Assembly: GCF_001012815.1 (NCBI RefSeq)
Contig: NZ_JYJP01000090.1
Coordinates: 62,001 to 126,000, forward strand
DNA from: Vibrio mexicanus
GTDB taxonomy: Bacteria; Pseudomonadota; Gammaproteobacteria; Enterobacterales; Vibrionaceae
DNA length: 64,000 nucleotides
Reading direction: 5' to 3'
This document shows positions 9,359 through 19,143 of this stretch, piece by piece. Every line of letters starts with the position of its first letter. The stretch's first letter is position 1. Under the pieces are notes generated by a model that saw only the letters and a program-made list of their open reading frames with translations, had not been told where the DNA came from and did no database searches. Position numbers and translations under genes: made by a program.

Positions 9359-10108
9359 TTATTTAGGCTGGGCATCAATGCACTGGCCGTGAACTTCTTT
9401 GCCTTCTGGAGCCATCAAGTAAAGATAGAGAGGCATAATGTCTTTCGGTGTTTTCAACAGGTGTGCATCTTCTGCAGGGAAGGCTTTTGCGCGCATGCCT
9501 GTGCGTGTGCCACCTGGATTAATAGCGTTAACGCGAATATTGCTCTCTGTCACTTCATCGGCAATCACTTGCATCATGCCTTCAGTGGCAAACTTAGACA
9601 TCGCATAAGCACCCCAGAAAGCGCGACCAACATGACCTACGGTAGAAGAGGTAAAGATCATGCGTGCATCGTCGGATTTACGCAGCAGAGGTAAAACGGC
9701 TTGTGACAACAAGAATTGTGACTTCACATTCACTTGCATCACATCATCGAAGGTGTCTTCACCGATTTGATCAAACGGGCTGATAACACCCAAGATGCTC
9801 GCATTGTGCAGTACACCATCAAGACGACCAAATTGCTCTTCAATGGTATCCACCATATCGAGGTAGTGCTGCTTCGTCGCACCTTTCATATCAAGAGGAA
9901 TAATTGCTGCTTGTGGGTAGCCTGCCGCTTCGATTTCGTCGTAAGTTTCTTCTAGCTTCTTAACGGTTCTACCGAGCAAGATCACCGTTGCACCATGTTC
10001 AGCGTAGCTAAGTGCCGCTTGCTTACCAATACCTGCGCCAGCGCCAGTGACGAGGATAACTTTATCTTTGAGGGCGTCTGCAGAGACTGAATAATCCACT
10101 GTGTGCAT
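9359..10108 (-). CDS. yciK: Short-chain dehydrogenase, YciK family
   Basis: This is a cytoplasmic NAD(P)-dependent oxidoreductase whose physiological substrate is not established. The Rossmann motif TGAGAGIG lies near residues 21-28, and LHNAS is the family NAG-like motif. The catalytic Ser-Tyr-Lys set is visible as SSTVG and GAYAMSKFATEG. At 249 residues it matches E. coli YciK (about 253) through the INPGGTRT and LKTPADIMPLYL-like region. It is divergent from sohB, the same neighbour as in E. coli, which supports the assignment. Confidence 0.88.
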   Translation of the reverse strand: MHTVDYSVSADALKDKVILVTGAGAGIGKQAALSYAEHGATVILLGRTVKKLEETYDEIEAAGYPQAAIIPLDMKGATKQHYLDMVDTIEEQFGRLDGVLHNASILGVISPFDQIGEDTFDDVMQVNVKSQFLLSQAVLPLLRKSDDARMIFTSSTVGHVGRAFWGAYAMSKFATEGMMQVIADEVTESNIRVNAINPGGTRTGMRAKAFPAEDAHLLKTPKDIMPLYLYLMAPEGKEVHGQCIDAQPK

Positions 10109-10181
10109 CCTTATTGTTATGTTCTACTTTAAGTCTTCGTGACAAGGCGGTTACAATACACTAAATCGCATACTTGGGGAT

Positions 10182-11249
10182 ATGACATTGGAATTTTTGT
10201 TGGACTACGGCCTCTTTTTGGCCAAGATTGCGACTATCGTCGTCGCGATTATTGCGATTATTGTCATCGCGAAAGGTGTGAGCGGCAGAGGTGCTGGCGC
10301 GAAAGGCGAGCTTGAGATTGTTGATTTAACGGAGAAGCACAAGCAGACCGTTGAACAGTTGGAGCACCACTTACACGACGATGCCTTCATTAAAGCGCGT
10401 GATAAAGCGGAAAAGAAAAGCGAGAAAGAGCAAGCGAAGTCTCGTGAGAAAGAGATCAAGAAAGCCGCTAAAGAGGGCGATTTGGACTCAAAGCGCGAAC
10501 CACATCTGTTTGTATTAGATTTCAATGGCAGCATTGATGCAAAAGAGGTGGCGTCGCTACGTGAAGAAGTGACGGCGATTCTAGCGGTTGCGCGTGAAGG
10601 CGATGAAGTCTTGCTACGTCTAGAAACTGGCGGCGGTATGGTGCATGGCTATGGCTTGGCATCTTCGCAGCTTGATCGCATAAAATCAGCTGGCTTACCG
10701 CTGACCATTGCCGTTGATAAAGTGGCGGCGAGTGGCGGTTACATGATGGCCTGTATTGCTGACAAAATTGTTTCTGCGCCATTTGCTATTGTGGGTTCAA
10801 TTGGTGTTATTGCTCAACTACCAAACTTCAATAAGCTTCTGAAAAAGCATGATATTGAATTCGAGCAGCTGACGGCGGGTGAATACAAACGTACATTGAC
10901 GATGTTTGGCGAAAATAGCGATAAAGCTCGTGAGAAGTTCAAACAAGAGCTTGAGGAAACACACGGCCTATTTAAAGACTTCATTCGCGACCACCGTCCA
11001 GACCTTGACTTAGATAAAGTCGCGACAGGTGAACATTGGTTTGGTACTCAAGCAAAAGAGCTAGGCTTAGTTGATGAAATCAGCACTTCAGATGATTTGG
11101 TTGTAGCGGCATGTAAAGACAAGACGGTCCTGTCGATTCGTTATGTGCAAAAGAAAAAGCTCACCGACAAGCTGGCTGGGTCTGCTGGGGAAGCCGCTGA
11201 CAGCGTTCTGATGAAACTCATTAGTCGCGGCCAACGCCCGATTGTATAA
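10182..11249 (+). CDS. sohB: Inner-membrane peptidase SohB (S49 family)
   Basis: SohB is a membrane-anchored serine protease of the SppA (S49) family, implicated in turnover of envelope proteins. An N-terminal transmembrane helix (residues about 10-32, LFLAKIATIVVAIIAIIVIA) is followed by a charged lysine-rich linker with coiled-coil character, then the peptidase domain. The catalytic Ser is in VAASGGYMMACIADKI and the FAIVGSIGVI motif follows. Its 355 residues are close to E. coli SohB (349). It is divergent from yciK. Confidence 0.93.
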   Translation: MTLEFLLDYGLFLAKIATIVVAIIAIIVIAKGVSGRGAGAKGELEIVDLTEKHKQTVEQLEHHLHDDAFIKARDKAEKKSEKEQAKSREKEIKKAAKEGDLDSKREPHLFVLDFNGSIDAKEVASLREEVTAILAVAREGDEVLLRLETGGGMVHGYGLASSQLDRIKSAGLPLTIAVDKVAASGGYMMACIADKIVSAPFAIVGSIGVIAQLPNFNKLLKKHDIEFEQLTAGEYKRTLTMFGENSDKAREKFKQELEETHGLFKDFIRDHRPDLDLDKVATGEHWFGTQAKELGLVDEISTSDDLVVAACKDKTVLSIRYVQKKKLTDKLAGSAGEAADSVLMKLISRGQRPIV

Positions 11250-11270
11250 CGGCTTTATTATCGATTTCGA

Positions 11271-11296
11271 AAGGCTAACTTAGGTTAGCCTTTTTT
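11271..11296 (+). terminator. Terminator after sohB
   Basis: AAGGCTAAC (11271-11279) pairs with GTTAGCCTT (11284-11292) around a TTAG loop, followed by T residues. Confidence 0.85.
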
Positions 11297-11434
11297 ATTG
11301 CATATTCATTCATTTTGATCTTCAGTTAAATGGCGAGTGTGCATAATGAATCTTGTTGTTAAAGCAATAGGTATTCACCTGGCTTATCTATCACTCTTCG
11401 TATAAACAACGACTAACCCCAAAAATAGAACGAT

Positions 11435-11620
11435 TATTCCGAATATTACCTTCGGTTGTACAGAGTTTGCCTAGTAAAACTGGGTACGGAAACGTTTATC
11501 CTTGGTAAAAGCATGGATAAATGTTTCAGCGGTTACATTTTTAAAGTACCTGATGATTTTGAATTAATATACGATCACGCCCCTGAATTTTCTAGCACGT
11601 AAATTTATGCGCTAGTGGCT
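11435..11620 (+). promoter_or_regulatory. Structured 5' leader candidate
   Basis: The 340-bp gap before the transporter-like gene holds several nested inverted repeats. CCGAA/TTCGG lies at 11439-11455. An outer GGTAC/GTACC pair (11483-11487 with 11546-11550) encloses an 11-bp stem (11491-11501 with 11515-11525, one G-U pair). CTAGC/GCTAG (11592-11596 with 11611-11615) lies about 20 bp before the start codon. I do not recognise a known riboswitch class. It could be a cis-regulatory RNA or chance structure in AT-rich DNA. Confidence 0.35.
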
Positions 11621-11635
11621 TGATCTGGTGTATTA

Positions 11636-13165
11636 ATGGAAAACCTATCTTATTTGATTGCATTTAATCATTTATCTTTTGCGATAGTAGCCGTGGTAAT
11701 CATGGTGCTGCTGTCTCGTACAATTGTAGCAAATACAAAGTACTCAGCAGTTTTAGTTATCGTAGTGCTTGGCCTATCTATAGGCACATTGTTTGTAAAA
11801 ACAGGTTTAGCACAGCCAGGGCTGAAGGAGTTCCCTGCAATTGTACTACTCAGTCAGACGACCGTGATCGCTCTGATTGCGACGTTTTTTGTTGGTGGAC
11901 AAGAAATTCGTCGCCTACTGATGAAGGAGTTTGGTAGCAACGAGAGCCTTGTTGTTGCTGCCAAAAATGAAGTCGTTGTTGGTACAACAAGTACTCAGCT
12001 GATCTACATCGTTCGAGCTTTCTTCCTGCTTATGGGCATTGAGATGGTATCAGCGATGCTGACGGGCCGTAGTGTGGATCATCCACTGGGCGACTCTTAC
12101 CTTGCTCTAGCGTATCTGTGTATTGGTATTGCGCTTATCTTGATTGATAGTAAGGCACAAATTGCTGACAAGCGCGGTTACTTGTTCAAAGGCTTTATGG
12201 AAGTGATGGCGATCATCGGTATTTTGATGATCTCGCTAAGACTGTCTATTTGGATCTCGAGTGTGATTGGCCTGCCGCAAATATTCTTTGCTATGGTGAT
12301 TTCATCAGGTTTAGGTATGGCAATGCCGAAATGGCGAGCGGGCCCTACGCTGAACGCATTGCTGTTTGCAGGTATTCCTGTTCTGTTGACTGGTACGTTC
12401 CTAGTAGGTGGCTCTCACATGCTTGAAGCCTTCTCCATTCCTGGACTACAGAGCGTGATTGTTTACGGGTTTGCAGGTCAAATGTTCTGGATGTTTGGCG
12501 GTCTGACGATTCTTATCTTCCTAGCGAAAGCGAATCATGTACGTAACCTTGCGCCGGGTATGGCGGGTGGATTGTCTCACTCAGGTCTTACTGGTGCGTG
12601 TACCGCAGGTGACTTTGGTGGTACGGCTGCTGCTCGTGCGCCAATCATGATTAACATTCCATTTATTGGTCATATTTTCGTGTTTACCATTCTTGCGGCA
12701 AGTGCTGAACGTGGTGTGCTGCTTGCGCATTGGACGTTGCCACTGGTACTGCTCGGTTTAGGGTTTGTGTACCTTGCGTGTAAAAACTTGCGTAAAGCGG
12801 CGGGTGATGATGCCACTGAAGTGAAAGGCTTAATGCAGTTCTCATTTGGTTGGCAGATTGTTGCTGTATTTGGCAGCTTTACTATCTTGCACTTCGCGGG
12901 TATGCCGATTGAGCACGCATCGATGGCTGCGGCATCAGGTCTATCTCACTTTGGCCTGTTTGCAGCAACGCAAGGCGGTATGTTTGGCCCTGAAGCAGCA
13001 GCAATGATTACCTTCATTTTCGCAACGCCATTCTTAGTGCATCCGTTAGTATTTGGCCTGTTTGGTAAGGCGACGGAGAACAACGGCGAGATGTCGAATA
13101 AAGCCGTGATGGTTATCTTTATTTTAGGAACCTTAGGTGTCCTTTATTCAGCATTTTCGGTATAA
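11636..13165 (+). CDS. Multi-pass membrane protein, transporter-like, unknown substrate
   Basis: This is a 509-residue, very hydrophobic protein with about 12 or more predicted membrane spans and no soluble domain. It contains an internal repeat: GLSHSGLTGACTAGDFGGTAAA (about residues 311-335) and GLSHFGLFAATQGGMFGPEAAA (about 433-455), each followed by a hydrophobic stretch. Glycine-rich re-entrant-loop repeats of this kind occur in ion-coupled carboxylate/glutamate carriers such as GltS, but I see no decisive match and give no substrate. It stands alone between two terminators behind a long structured leader, suggesting its own regulation. Confidence 0.6.
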   Translation: MENLSYLIAFNHLSFAIVAVVIMVLLSRTIVANTKYSAVLVIVVLGLSIGTLFVKTGLAQPGLKEFPAIVLLSQTTVIALIATFFVGGQEIRRLLMKEFGSNESLVVAAKNEVVVGTTSTQLIYIVRAFFLLMGIEMVSAMLTGRSVDHPLGDSYLALAYLCIGIALILIDSKAQIADKRGYLFKGFMEVMAIIGILMISLRLSIWISSVIGLPQIFFAMVISSGLGMAMPKWRAGPTLNALLFAGIPVLLTGTFLVGGSHMLEAFSIPGLQSVIVYGFAGQMFWMFGGLTILIFLAKANHVRNLAPGMAGGLSHSGLTGACTAGDFGGTAAARAPIMINIPFIGHIFVFTILAASAERGVLLAHWTLPLVLLGLGFVYLACKNLRKAAGDDATEVKGLMQFSFGWQIVAVFGSFTILHFAGMPIEHASMAAASGLSHFGLFAATQGGMFGPEAAAMITFIFATPFLVHPLVFGLFGKATENNGEMSNKAVMVIFILGTLGVLYSAFSV

Positions 13166-13185
13166 GTAAAGTATCAAGGATGTGC

Positions 13186-13216
13186 AAGGCCTAACATCAA
13201 TGTTAGGCCTTTTTTA
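13186..13216 (+). terminator. Terminator after the transporter-like gene
   Basis: An 11-bp perfect stem (13186-13196 with 13201-13211, core AAGGCCTAACA) has a 4-base loop and a T tract. Confidence 0.88.
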
Positions 13217-13254
13217 ATTAGCGTGATGGATTTACCTGTTTTAAGAGGGTCCTG

Positions 13255-13997
13255 ATGTTATCAACGGTACACTTTGTTATTACCACGCTTTTAGCCATTG
13301 TTTGTGTCAAAACGATGGGCGTTAGCCAAGGCGATATTCCAGTACTTGCGCTCGCTATTCCGGCATTGTGGTTGCTTCCACGTAAGGGATGGATAGGGCT
13401 AGCTTTACTTGCTGGCGTTGTCGCTTATGGAATCACTCTTCCACATCAACCTATCGAGCTTTCCGTGACTCAATGGGTGTTGTTTCCCCTTCTTATGGTG
13501 ATGTTTTCGAAACGCAGCAGTAAGATTACTCTCGGTGTAATGGCATCCATCGTACTCATGTTGGAAGTGGGTATTATGGTGAGCCAATTTGTAGGTTCGT
13601 TGGAAGGTAATCCGCTTATTACGGCTGTGCAGGTGGCAGCAGTTATTTTGATTTGGTGGGCTTCTAAGCATAAAAGCACATCCAATCAGCAGAGCTGGTG
13701 GGCATTGGGCTTAATCGTCCCTTTATGGATTGCCGGACTTCCCCATGCGATTCTCGTGGCTCTGTCACTAACGGGAATTGTTTCTTCTATCGACTTCTTG
13801 TCTCGCATCAAAAACTTCCGCTGGGGAAACTGATCTACTGGACAGTACCATCTGTCGGATTTGCTGCGCTCGTGGTGTCACCAAAAGTCGATGTCCCGCA
13901 CTCAGTTCTGATCGTATGGATGTGCTTATTAGGCACTGCTTGGGCTACGGATTACATCTTGCGCAGCATAGATGCAGAGAAACAAGCTAGCACTTGA
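13255..13997 (+). CDS. Multi-pass membrane protein of unknown function (frameshifted)
   Basis: This is a hydrophobic protein of about 247 residues with 7-8 predicted membrane helices; no family is recognised. The first phase ends at 13833 after KNFRWGN. One more A in the run at 13827-13829 restores KNFRWGKLIYWTVPSVGFAALVV, and the protein then ends in a helix and the tail DYILRSIDAEKQAST at 13997. A one-base deletion is therefore likely. Its position just after the unknown transporter hints at a link, but a terminator separates the two. Confidence 0.6.
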
Positions 13998-14028
13998 TAG
14001 CATGTCTTGCGTATCGGGCTCGTTGGGT

Positions 14029-14583
14029 TTACTTATGGGAACTTAGCCTTTGACGATAAAACGATAGTGCAGCGAGGAATAATCCCGTCGCTGCGCCAAC
14101 CAGATGCGCTTCGGTGGCGACGGTTGCATTGATCATAGCCCCAATAGACTGTGATGGGCCTGAGTATTGTTCCCAAGCAATTTTAGCCAAGAGCCCGAGC
14201 ACCAGAATGTAGCTGCTCTTTCTTCCCGATAGTGCTTCTTTAAACGCGAAGTAACCGAACAACCCGTGTAAAACGCCAGAGAGCCCAGCATAAGTGGTGA
14301 ACTGGCTATACTCGGCAGAGATCCCAACAGCAAAAGCACTCGTAAACAATACGGCAAGCCAACGATGAGTTTGAGGTTTGAAGAGGCTGAGGATAAGCCA
14401 CAGCCCAGCAAGGTTCATAGCAAGGTGATTGAAGTTGGTATGAGTAAAGTTTCCTGTTACGATTCGCCACCATTGCCCATTAGCAACGAGATCTCTGTGC
14501 CATATCACCAGACTGTGCAGCGGCTCAAATTGCAACCCTAGGCAAGCTAGGCTCAGTGTTAGTAATACAAGGTACAGTTTCAC
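14029..14583 (-). CDS. rrtA: Rhombosortase (rhomboid-family intramembrane protease)
   Basis: Rhombosortases are intramembrane serine proteases that process proteins carrying a C-terminal GlyGly-CTERM tag, a feature known in Vibrio. The 184-residue protein has about six helices. The catalytic serine lies in YAGLSGVLHG and the partner histidine in EAHLVGAATG; the FTHTNFNHLAMN segment corresponds to the rhomboid HxxxN region. The short length and the lack of extra domains fit rhombosortase better than GlpG. The start is GTG 14583, only 3 bp from the start of the divergent DTW gene. Confidence 0.8.
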   Translation of the reverse strand: MKLYLVLLTLSLACLGLQFEPLHSLVIWHRDLVANGQWWRIVTGNFTHTNFNHLAMNLAGLWLILSLFKPQTHRWLAVLFTSAFAVGISAEYSQFTTYAGLSGVLHGLFGYFAFKEALSGRKSSYILVLGLLAKIAWEQYSGPSQSIGAMINATVATEAHLVGAATGLFLAALSFYRQRLSSHK

Positions 14584-14586
14584 TTT

Positions 14587-15234
14587 ATGTCTCGATATTG
14601 TTTACAGTGTGGTAAATCGCTTAAAGCATGCATTTGTCGATGGATTCAACCCCTTGAATCCGACGTTGAGCTGATCATTCTACAGCACTCTAGTGAACAA
14701 CATAAACCAATGGGCACAGCGAAGATCTTGTCACTTTCGTTGCCAAACAGCGCGCTAATTGTGGGCGAAAACTTCTCAGATAATGACGTATTGAATCAGC
14801 TTCTTGCCGATGAAGATTACCGTCATTACATTTTGTATCCAAGTGATGCTTCTGAACTGGCAACTCAGGCATTGTTGAATCCGCAGTCAACGAATCAAGG
14901 CTTAGCCGGCGATAAGTCGCATGGCAATAAACGCGTTCGTATCATCTTACTGGATGGGACGTGGAAAAAAGCCTACAAGATGTGGCAACTCTCTAGCAAT
15001 CTACAGTCACTGCCTTGTATCCATCTACCTAAAGGCTTAAAGGGCAACTATCGAATTCGTAAAGCACCAAGCGAAAACAGCCTATCAACTGTTGAAGCGG
15101 GTTTTCATATCCTTTCGATTTTGCAGCCTGAACGCAGCTTTTCCCCACTTTTAGCCGCATTTGACCAGATGATTCAGTTTCAAATTGATCAAATGCCGCC
15201 GGGCGTGTTTGAACAGAACTACATTAAAAACTAG
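14587..15234 (+). CDS. DTW-domain protein (probable tRNA aminocarboxypropyltransferase)
   Basis: DTW proteins related to YfiP/TapT install acp3U on tRNA using S-adenosylmethionine; that role is inferred from the family. The N-terminus has a cysteine cluster (CLQCGKSLKACIC) typical of a zinc site. The family signature appears as LLDGTWKKAYKMW (a DGTW version of DTW) and later STVEAG. At 215 residues it is of normal length. It starts 3 bp from the divergent rhombosortase gene, so the promoters must lie inside the opposite coding regions, and its ribosome binding site is poor. Confidence 0.78.
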   Translation: MSRYCLQCGKSLKACICRWIQPLESDVELIILQHSSEQHKPMGTAKILSLSLPNSALIVGENFSDNDVLNQLLADEDYRHYILYPSDASELATQALLNPQSTNQGLAGDKSHGNKRVRIILLDGTWKKAYKMWQLSSNLQSLPCIHLPKGLKGNYRIRKAPSENSLSTVEAGFHILSILQPERSFSPLLAAFDQMIQFQIDQMPPGVFEQNYIKN

Positions 15235-15265
15235 CCCTGTTTTAACCATTGTTGACTCAACCCTA

Positions 15266-16585
15266 TCAGCTATGAGACGAGAAAAGCTGTTGGTGTAGTC
15301 TTTGTGCATGGCCATCCGTCATTGAAGAGATGTAGTCACATATCACTCGCATTTGCTCTGTATCACTTCCCGCCAGTTGCCACTTTGTCCGCTCATTGTC
15401 GTATAACAGACGTTCAGGATCGGCGCTGAGCGCTTCAAAAATATCCATAATAATTTGCTGGCCCTTGTACTCAACAATTTGTACTTGAGGGATCTGAATA
15501 ACGTAGTGGCTAACGAAGTTCTTCAAAATCCCCAAAGCCACCGCCATGCTAGGTTCCATCACCGCATTGTAAGCCAGTAGATCAGAATCAAAATTTTCAT
15601 CGACACGTTGCACGGTAATGCTAGTGAGCAGGGCGTTAACCATGCCACCAATGGCATCTTTTCTCTGATACTGTTTACCAGTAAATAGCATGTCACTGAC
15701 GGAGTTGATATGCTTTTCAAACCACGGGTCACCACACTCTGCTAGCTGCGCAGCAGCAACTTCATGCCACTGTTGACGAGTAACCATGCCGAGCACAATG
15801 GCGTCTTCTAAATCATGCACGCCGTAAGCGATGTCATCGGCGAGTTCCATGATTGAACAATCGAGAGACTTAAAGCGTGTTTTACTGTGGTCGGTGTCGT
15901 TACTAGGATTGTCACGCATTTGGCTAATGGCGTTTTTATCACGCTCAGACAAAGGAGCAAGCACCCAATCAAATACCTCTTTGTCACAGTCGTAGATGCC
16001 TTTAGCCGGTGCCCATTGTTTCGCTTTGAGTTTCTTTTGATGCGGAATCGGCTCGGGTTTTACCTTGGCTTGAGCTTGACTGATTAGAGCCGGATATTTG
16101 ATGAGCCCAAGCAAAGTGCGGCGCGATAAGTTCATCCCATGATGTTCAGTGTATGGCTCAAGTTGGGTCACGATACGAAACGTCTGGGCATTGCCTTCAA
16201 AGCCGCCGTGGTCACGCATCATGTAATTCAATGCGACTTCACCACCATGCCCATAAGCGGGGTGGCCAATATCGTGGGCAAGACACAGAGAGTCGATCAA
16301 GCTATCTGATGGTAAGTAGTCGCGAAACTCGGGCTGCTTTTTTTTAATCTGCGCAACGATGCCGGTACCAAGCTGAGCGGCTTCTAACGAGTGAGTGAGG
16401 CGAGTACGATGAAAGTCATTGGCACTCGCGCCATGCACTTGAGTTTTGGCTTGTAAGCGGCGAAAGGCTGCGGAGTGAAGAATACGCGCACGATCGCGTT
16501 GATATGGGGTTCGGTGGTCATCACGGCGCAGCTTATGCTCGTCGTCATGTCGCGCGTGCCAAGCATCATCAATCGAAGGGGACAT
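15266..16585 (-). CDS. dgt: dGTP triphosphohydrolase-like protein (HD domain)
   Basis: This enzyme family cleaves deoxynucleoside triphosphates, classically dGTP to deoxyguanosine and triphosphate. The HD metal site is clear: RLTHSLEAAQLG, then AHDIGHPAYGHGGE, then a later metal Asp in MELADDIAYGVHDLEDA. The N-terminal YQRDRARILHSAAFRRLQ is the dGTPase signature. At 439 residues it belongs to the shorter type-2-like group, not the 505-residue E. coli Dgt, so the exact nucleotide preference is uncertain. It converges on the DTW gene with only 31 bp between. Confidence 0.88.
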   Translation of the reverse strand: MSPSIDDAWHARHDDEHKLRRDDHRTPYQRDRARILHSAAFRRLQAKTQVHGASANDFHRTRLTHSLEAAQLGTGIVAQIKKKQPEFRDYLPSDSLIDSLCLAHDIGHPAYGHGGEVALNYMMRDHGGFEGNAQTFRIVTQLEPYTEHHGMNLSRRTLLGLIKYPALISQAQAKVKPEPIPHQKKLKAKQWAPAKGIYDCDKEVFDWVLAPLSERDKNAISQMRDNPSNDTDHSKTRFKSLDCSIMELADDIAYGVHDLEDAIVLGMVTRQQWHEVAAAQLAECGDPWFEKHINSVSDMLFTGKQYQRKDAIGGMVNALLTSITVQRVDENFDSDLLAYNAVMEPSMAVALGILKNFVSHYVIQIPQVQIVEYKGQQIIMDIFEALSADPERLLYDNERTKWQLAGSDTEQMRVICDYISSMTDGHAQRLHQQLFSSHS

Positions 16586-16593
16586 CCTTACTC

Positions 16594-19098
16594 CTAAATA
16601 TTGGGCCGAAAATCCGTCAGTTGCTCGAGTGGTACAGGTTTAGCAAAGAAGTAACCTTGGCCTAGGTTGCAATGGTATTGCTGTAGTTTCTCAAACTGAG
16701 CTTGAGATTCAATCCCTTCCGCCACGACTTTGAGTGTATGGGAATCGCCAATCGCAATAATGGCTTTGATTAATCCATCGCTTTGCTGACTAGTCAGTAG
16801 GCGGTCAATGAAACTGCGGTCGATCTTAATTTCGGTAATCGGTAAGTTGCACAAGTAGCTTAACGATGAGAAGCCTGTGCCGAAGTCATCAAGCGCGATA
16901 GAGAATCCCATCTCTCTTGCTTGGTTAAGAATTGGCGTCACCAGTTCAAGATCGTTGATGAATACGTTCTCGGTAATTTCAATGGTCACTCTGTCTCTAT
17001 CGATCTGATATTCGTCGACAGTTTGACTCAGTTTCTCGATAAATTTGTCTTCAATAAGCTGACTCGGTGAAACATTGATAGATAACCCAATCGCATCAGG
17101 GCCATTCGGGAAGAAACGGATCATCTCTTCGCAGGATCGGCGAATCACGAACTGCCCAATCTCACTGATCATACCGATCTCTTCTGCTTTACGAATTAAC
17201 TCGATGGGTGACACAAAGCCTAAGTTGCATTGTTCCAGCGAATGAGCGCCTCAACGCTGACAAGTTTGCCGGTTTCCAAATGAATCTGAGGTTGGTAGAG
17301 CATGTAGAGCTCATCTCGTTCCATTGCGCCTCGAAGCTCTTCTTCTAGCGTGAGTTCGTATTGAACTTGCTGATTAATCGATTCATCGTAAAACAGAACC
17401 CCACCTTTCTGGCGCGCTTTGGAGGTGTATAGCGCTGTATCGGCTTTGGAGATTAAGTCCTCGGCGTGTTTGGCATCTTGTGGGAACAGTGCAACCCCTA
17501 CGCTACAGCTAGACGCAATGCTTTTTCCTTTTATCGCGAAGGTGTCATGGAAAGCATCGTAAACAGCCATACCTTTATGCTCCGCTTCAATGGCAGAAGC
17601 GAGGCCGCTGAAGCAGAAAACAAACTCATCCCCACCAAAACGCGCCACAATCGAGTTTTGATCGAGCAGAGATTCGAAGCGTTTTGCCACCACTTTTAAT
17701 AGCTCATCACCTGTTGAGTGCCCAAAGGCATCATTCACCTTTTTGAAGTCATCAATATCTACAAACATAATGGCTAAGCTGGTGTCTGTTAGCAGGGATT
17801 GCTTAATTTTCTGTTCAATGAAATCAATTAAGAAAAGGCGATTGGGCAAATCGGTGAGATCATCATGGAGTGCTAAATATTGGAGCTGGTTTTTGGTTTT
17901 CTCTAGTTCATTGAAATCGGAACGTATCTGAGACTGAAAGCGAATAAACCGACGGCCGACAGCTTTACCAATTACCCAAGAAAGTACCGCCAACATACTG
18001 GAAATAGCGGCGCTGATGGTGATGATTTGGATCAGTTCGTTGGCGTTGTTCTTCTCAATTTGGCTTTGTCTTTGGGCTAAGAAAGATTCGACACTTTGCG
18101 TGTAGATACCTGTACCAATAATCCAATCCAATGTGTAGGTAAGTGACGTAGCTTAGCTTGTGAGAGCTGCTGAGACCCGGAGGTGTGTAGCTTGAGTAGT
18201 ATTCGAGAAAGCCACCCCCTTCGTTTGCTGTGGTGACTATCTCTTTGACATATAGCTTCCCGCTGCTGTCTCGTGCATCGAGTCGTTCTACATCAATTAA
18301 GGCTGGATTAGGGTGGGAGAGAAGCGCCCCCTTGCTATTCATAATGTAAACATAACCGCCATCACCGTAACGATAGTCCGAGATTCGTTTGAGCAATTTC
18401 TCTTGGATGTCTTGCTCCACGTCAACGACGTATTCGCCCGTACCAATAAACCAGTCAAGTGGTTCAAAGTGGGAAACGTAGCCAATCTTATCGAATTCCT
18501 GTTCCAAATAGCCCGGTTTACTCCACCACCAGCGATGAAAAGCACTGCCTTTGTGTTGTGCGAGCTTAGAAAGATCACGAATGACAAAACTGCCCCGAGT
18601 ATCTTGAAGATCCCAAAGCATCTCACCCTCAATATTTTTGAGGATAGGGTGCATGACATTCGTACCGTCGAGTTTGTAGATAAAGAAATAGCCACGCCCT
18701 TGGTTGAAGCGGATGCCGCGCAGAGCATCGGTAATGACTTTCGCCACTTGTTCTTGGCTTAGGGTAGGGTTGTTGTCGTAGATGTTCTGCGCAATGGCAA
18801 TCGCGTCTTCAACCCGCTCTTTGACGCTTGCTCTTAAAATTTCTTCAGTGCTTTGTCTCTCATATTCAATCTGCTCAACGATGTTAGTGATGCGATATTG
18901 GATGGACTTCTTCTCTTCAGAGTAGAAGTTTTGTTTGAGTGAACTGATGTCTTCTTCGAGGCTAATACGGTTCTCGTTGAGCATCACTGCAATGATGAGA
19001 ACAACAAAAATACCAATGATAGCCATTGGTAAGTATTTAATTTGTCTTAGTAATTTCTCATCGCTAGAAAGAGTCACTAAATCCTCGAATTTACTCAA
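16594..19098 (-). CDS. Cache-GGDEF-EAL cyclic-di-GMP protein (frameshifted twice)
   Basis: This membrane sensor is likely to make or degrade cyclic di-GMP. N-terminal helix (residues about 20-42), a periplasmic double Cache region (GRGYFFIYKLDGTNVMHP and GDGGYVYIMNSKGALLSHP), a second helix, then GGDEF and EAL domains. Both motifs are intact: RFGGDEF, and VEALIRW with DDFGTGFSSL. Two frame breaks occur. Near 18130, SYVTYL should run into TLDWIIGTG. At 17222, one missing A on the + strand interrupts RWNNAT before LGFVSPIELI. The three fragments join into one protein of about 835 residues, and sequencing error is the simplest explanation. Confidence 0.85.
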
Positions 19099-19143
19099 GC
19101 TAAGTGGGTAAGTGTAGTTAACTGGTTGTTGAACGCCATAGGG

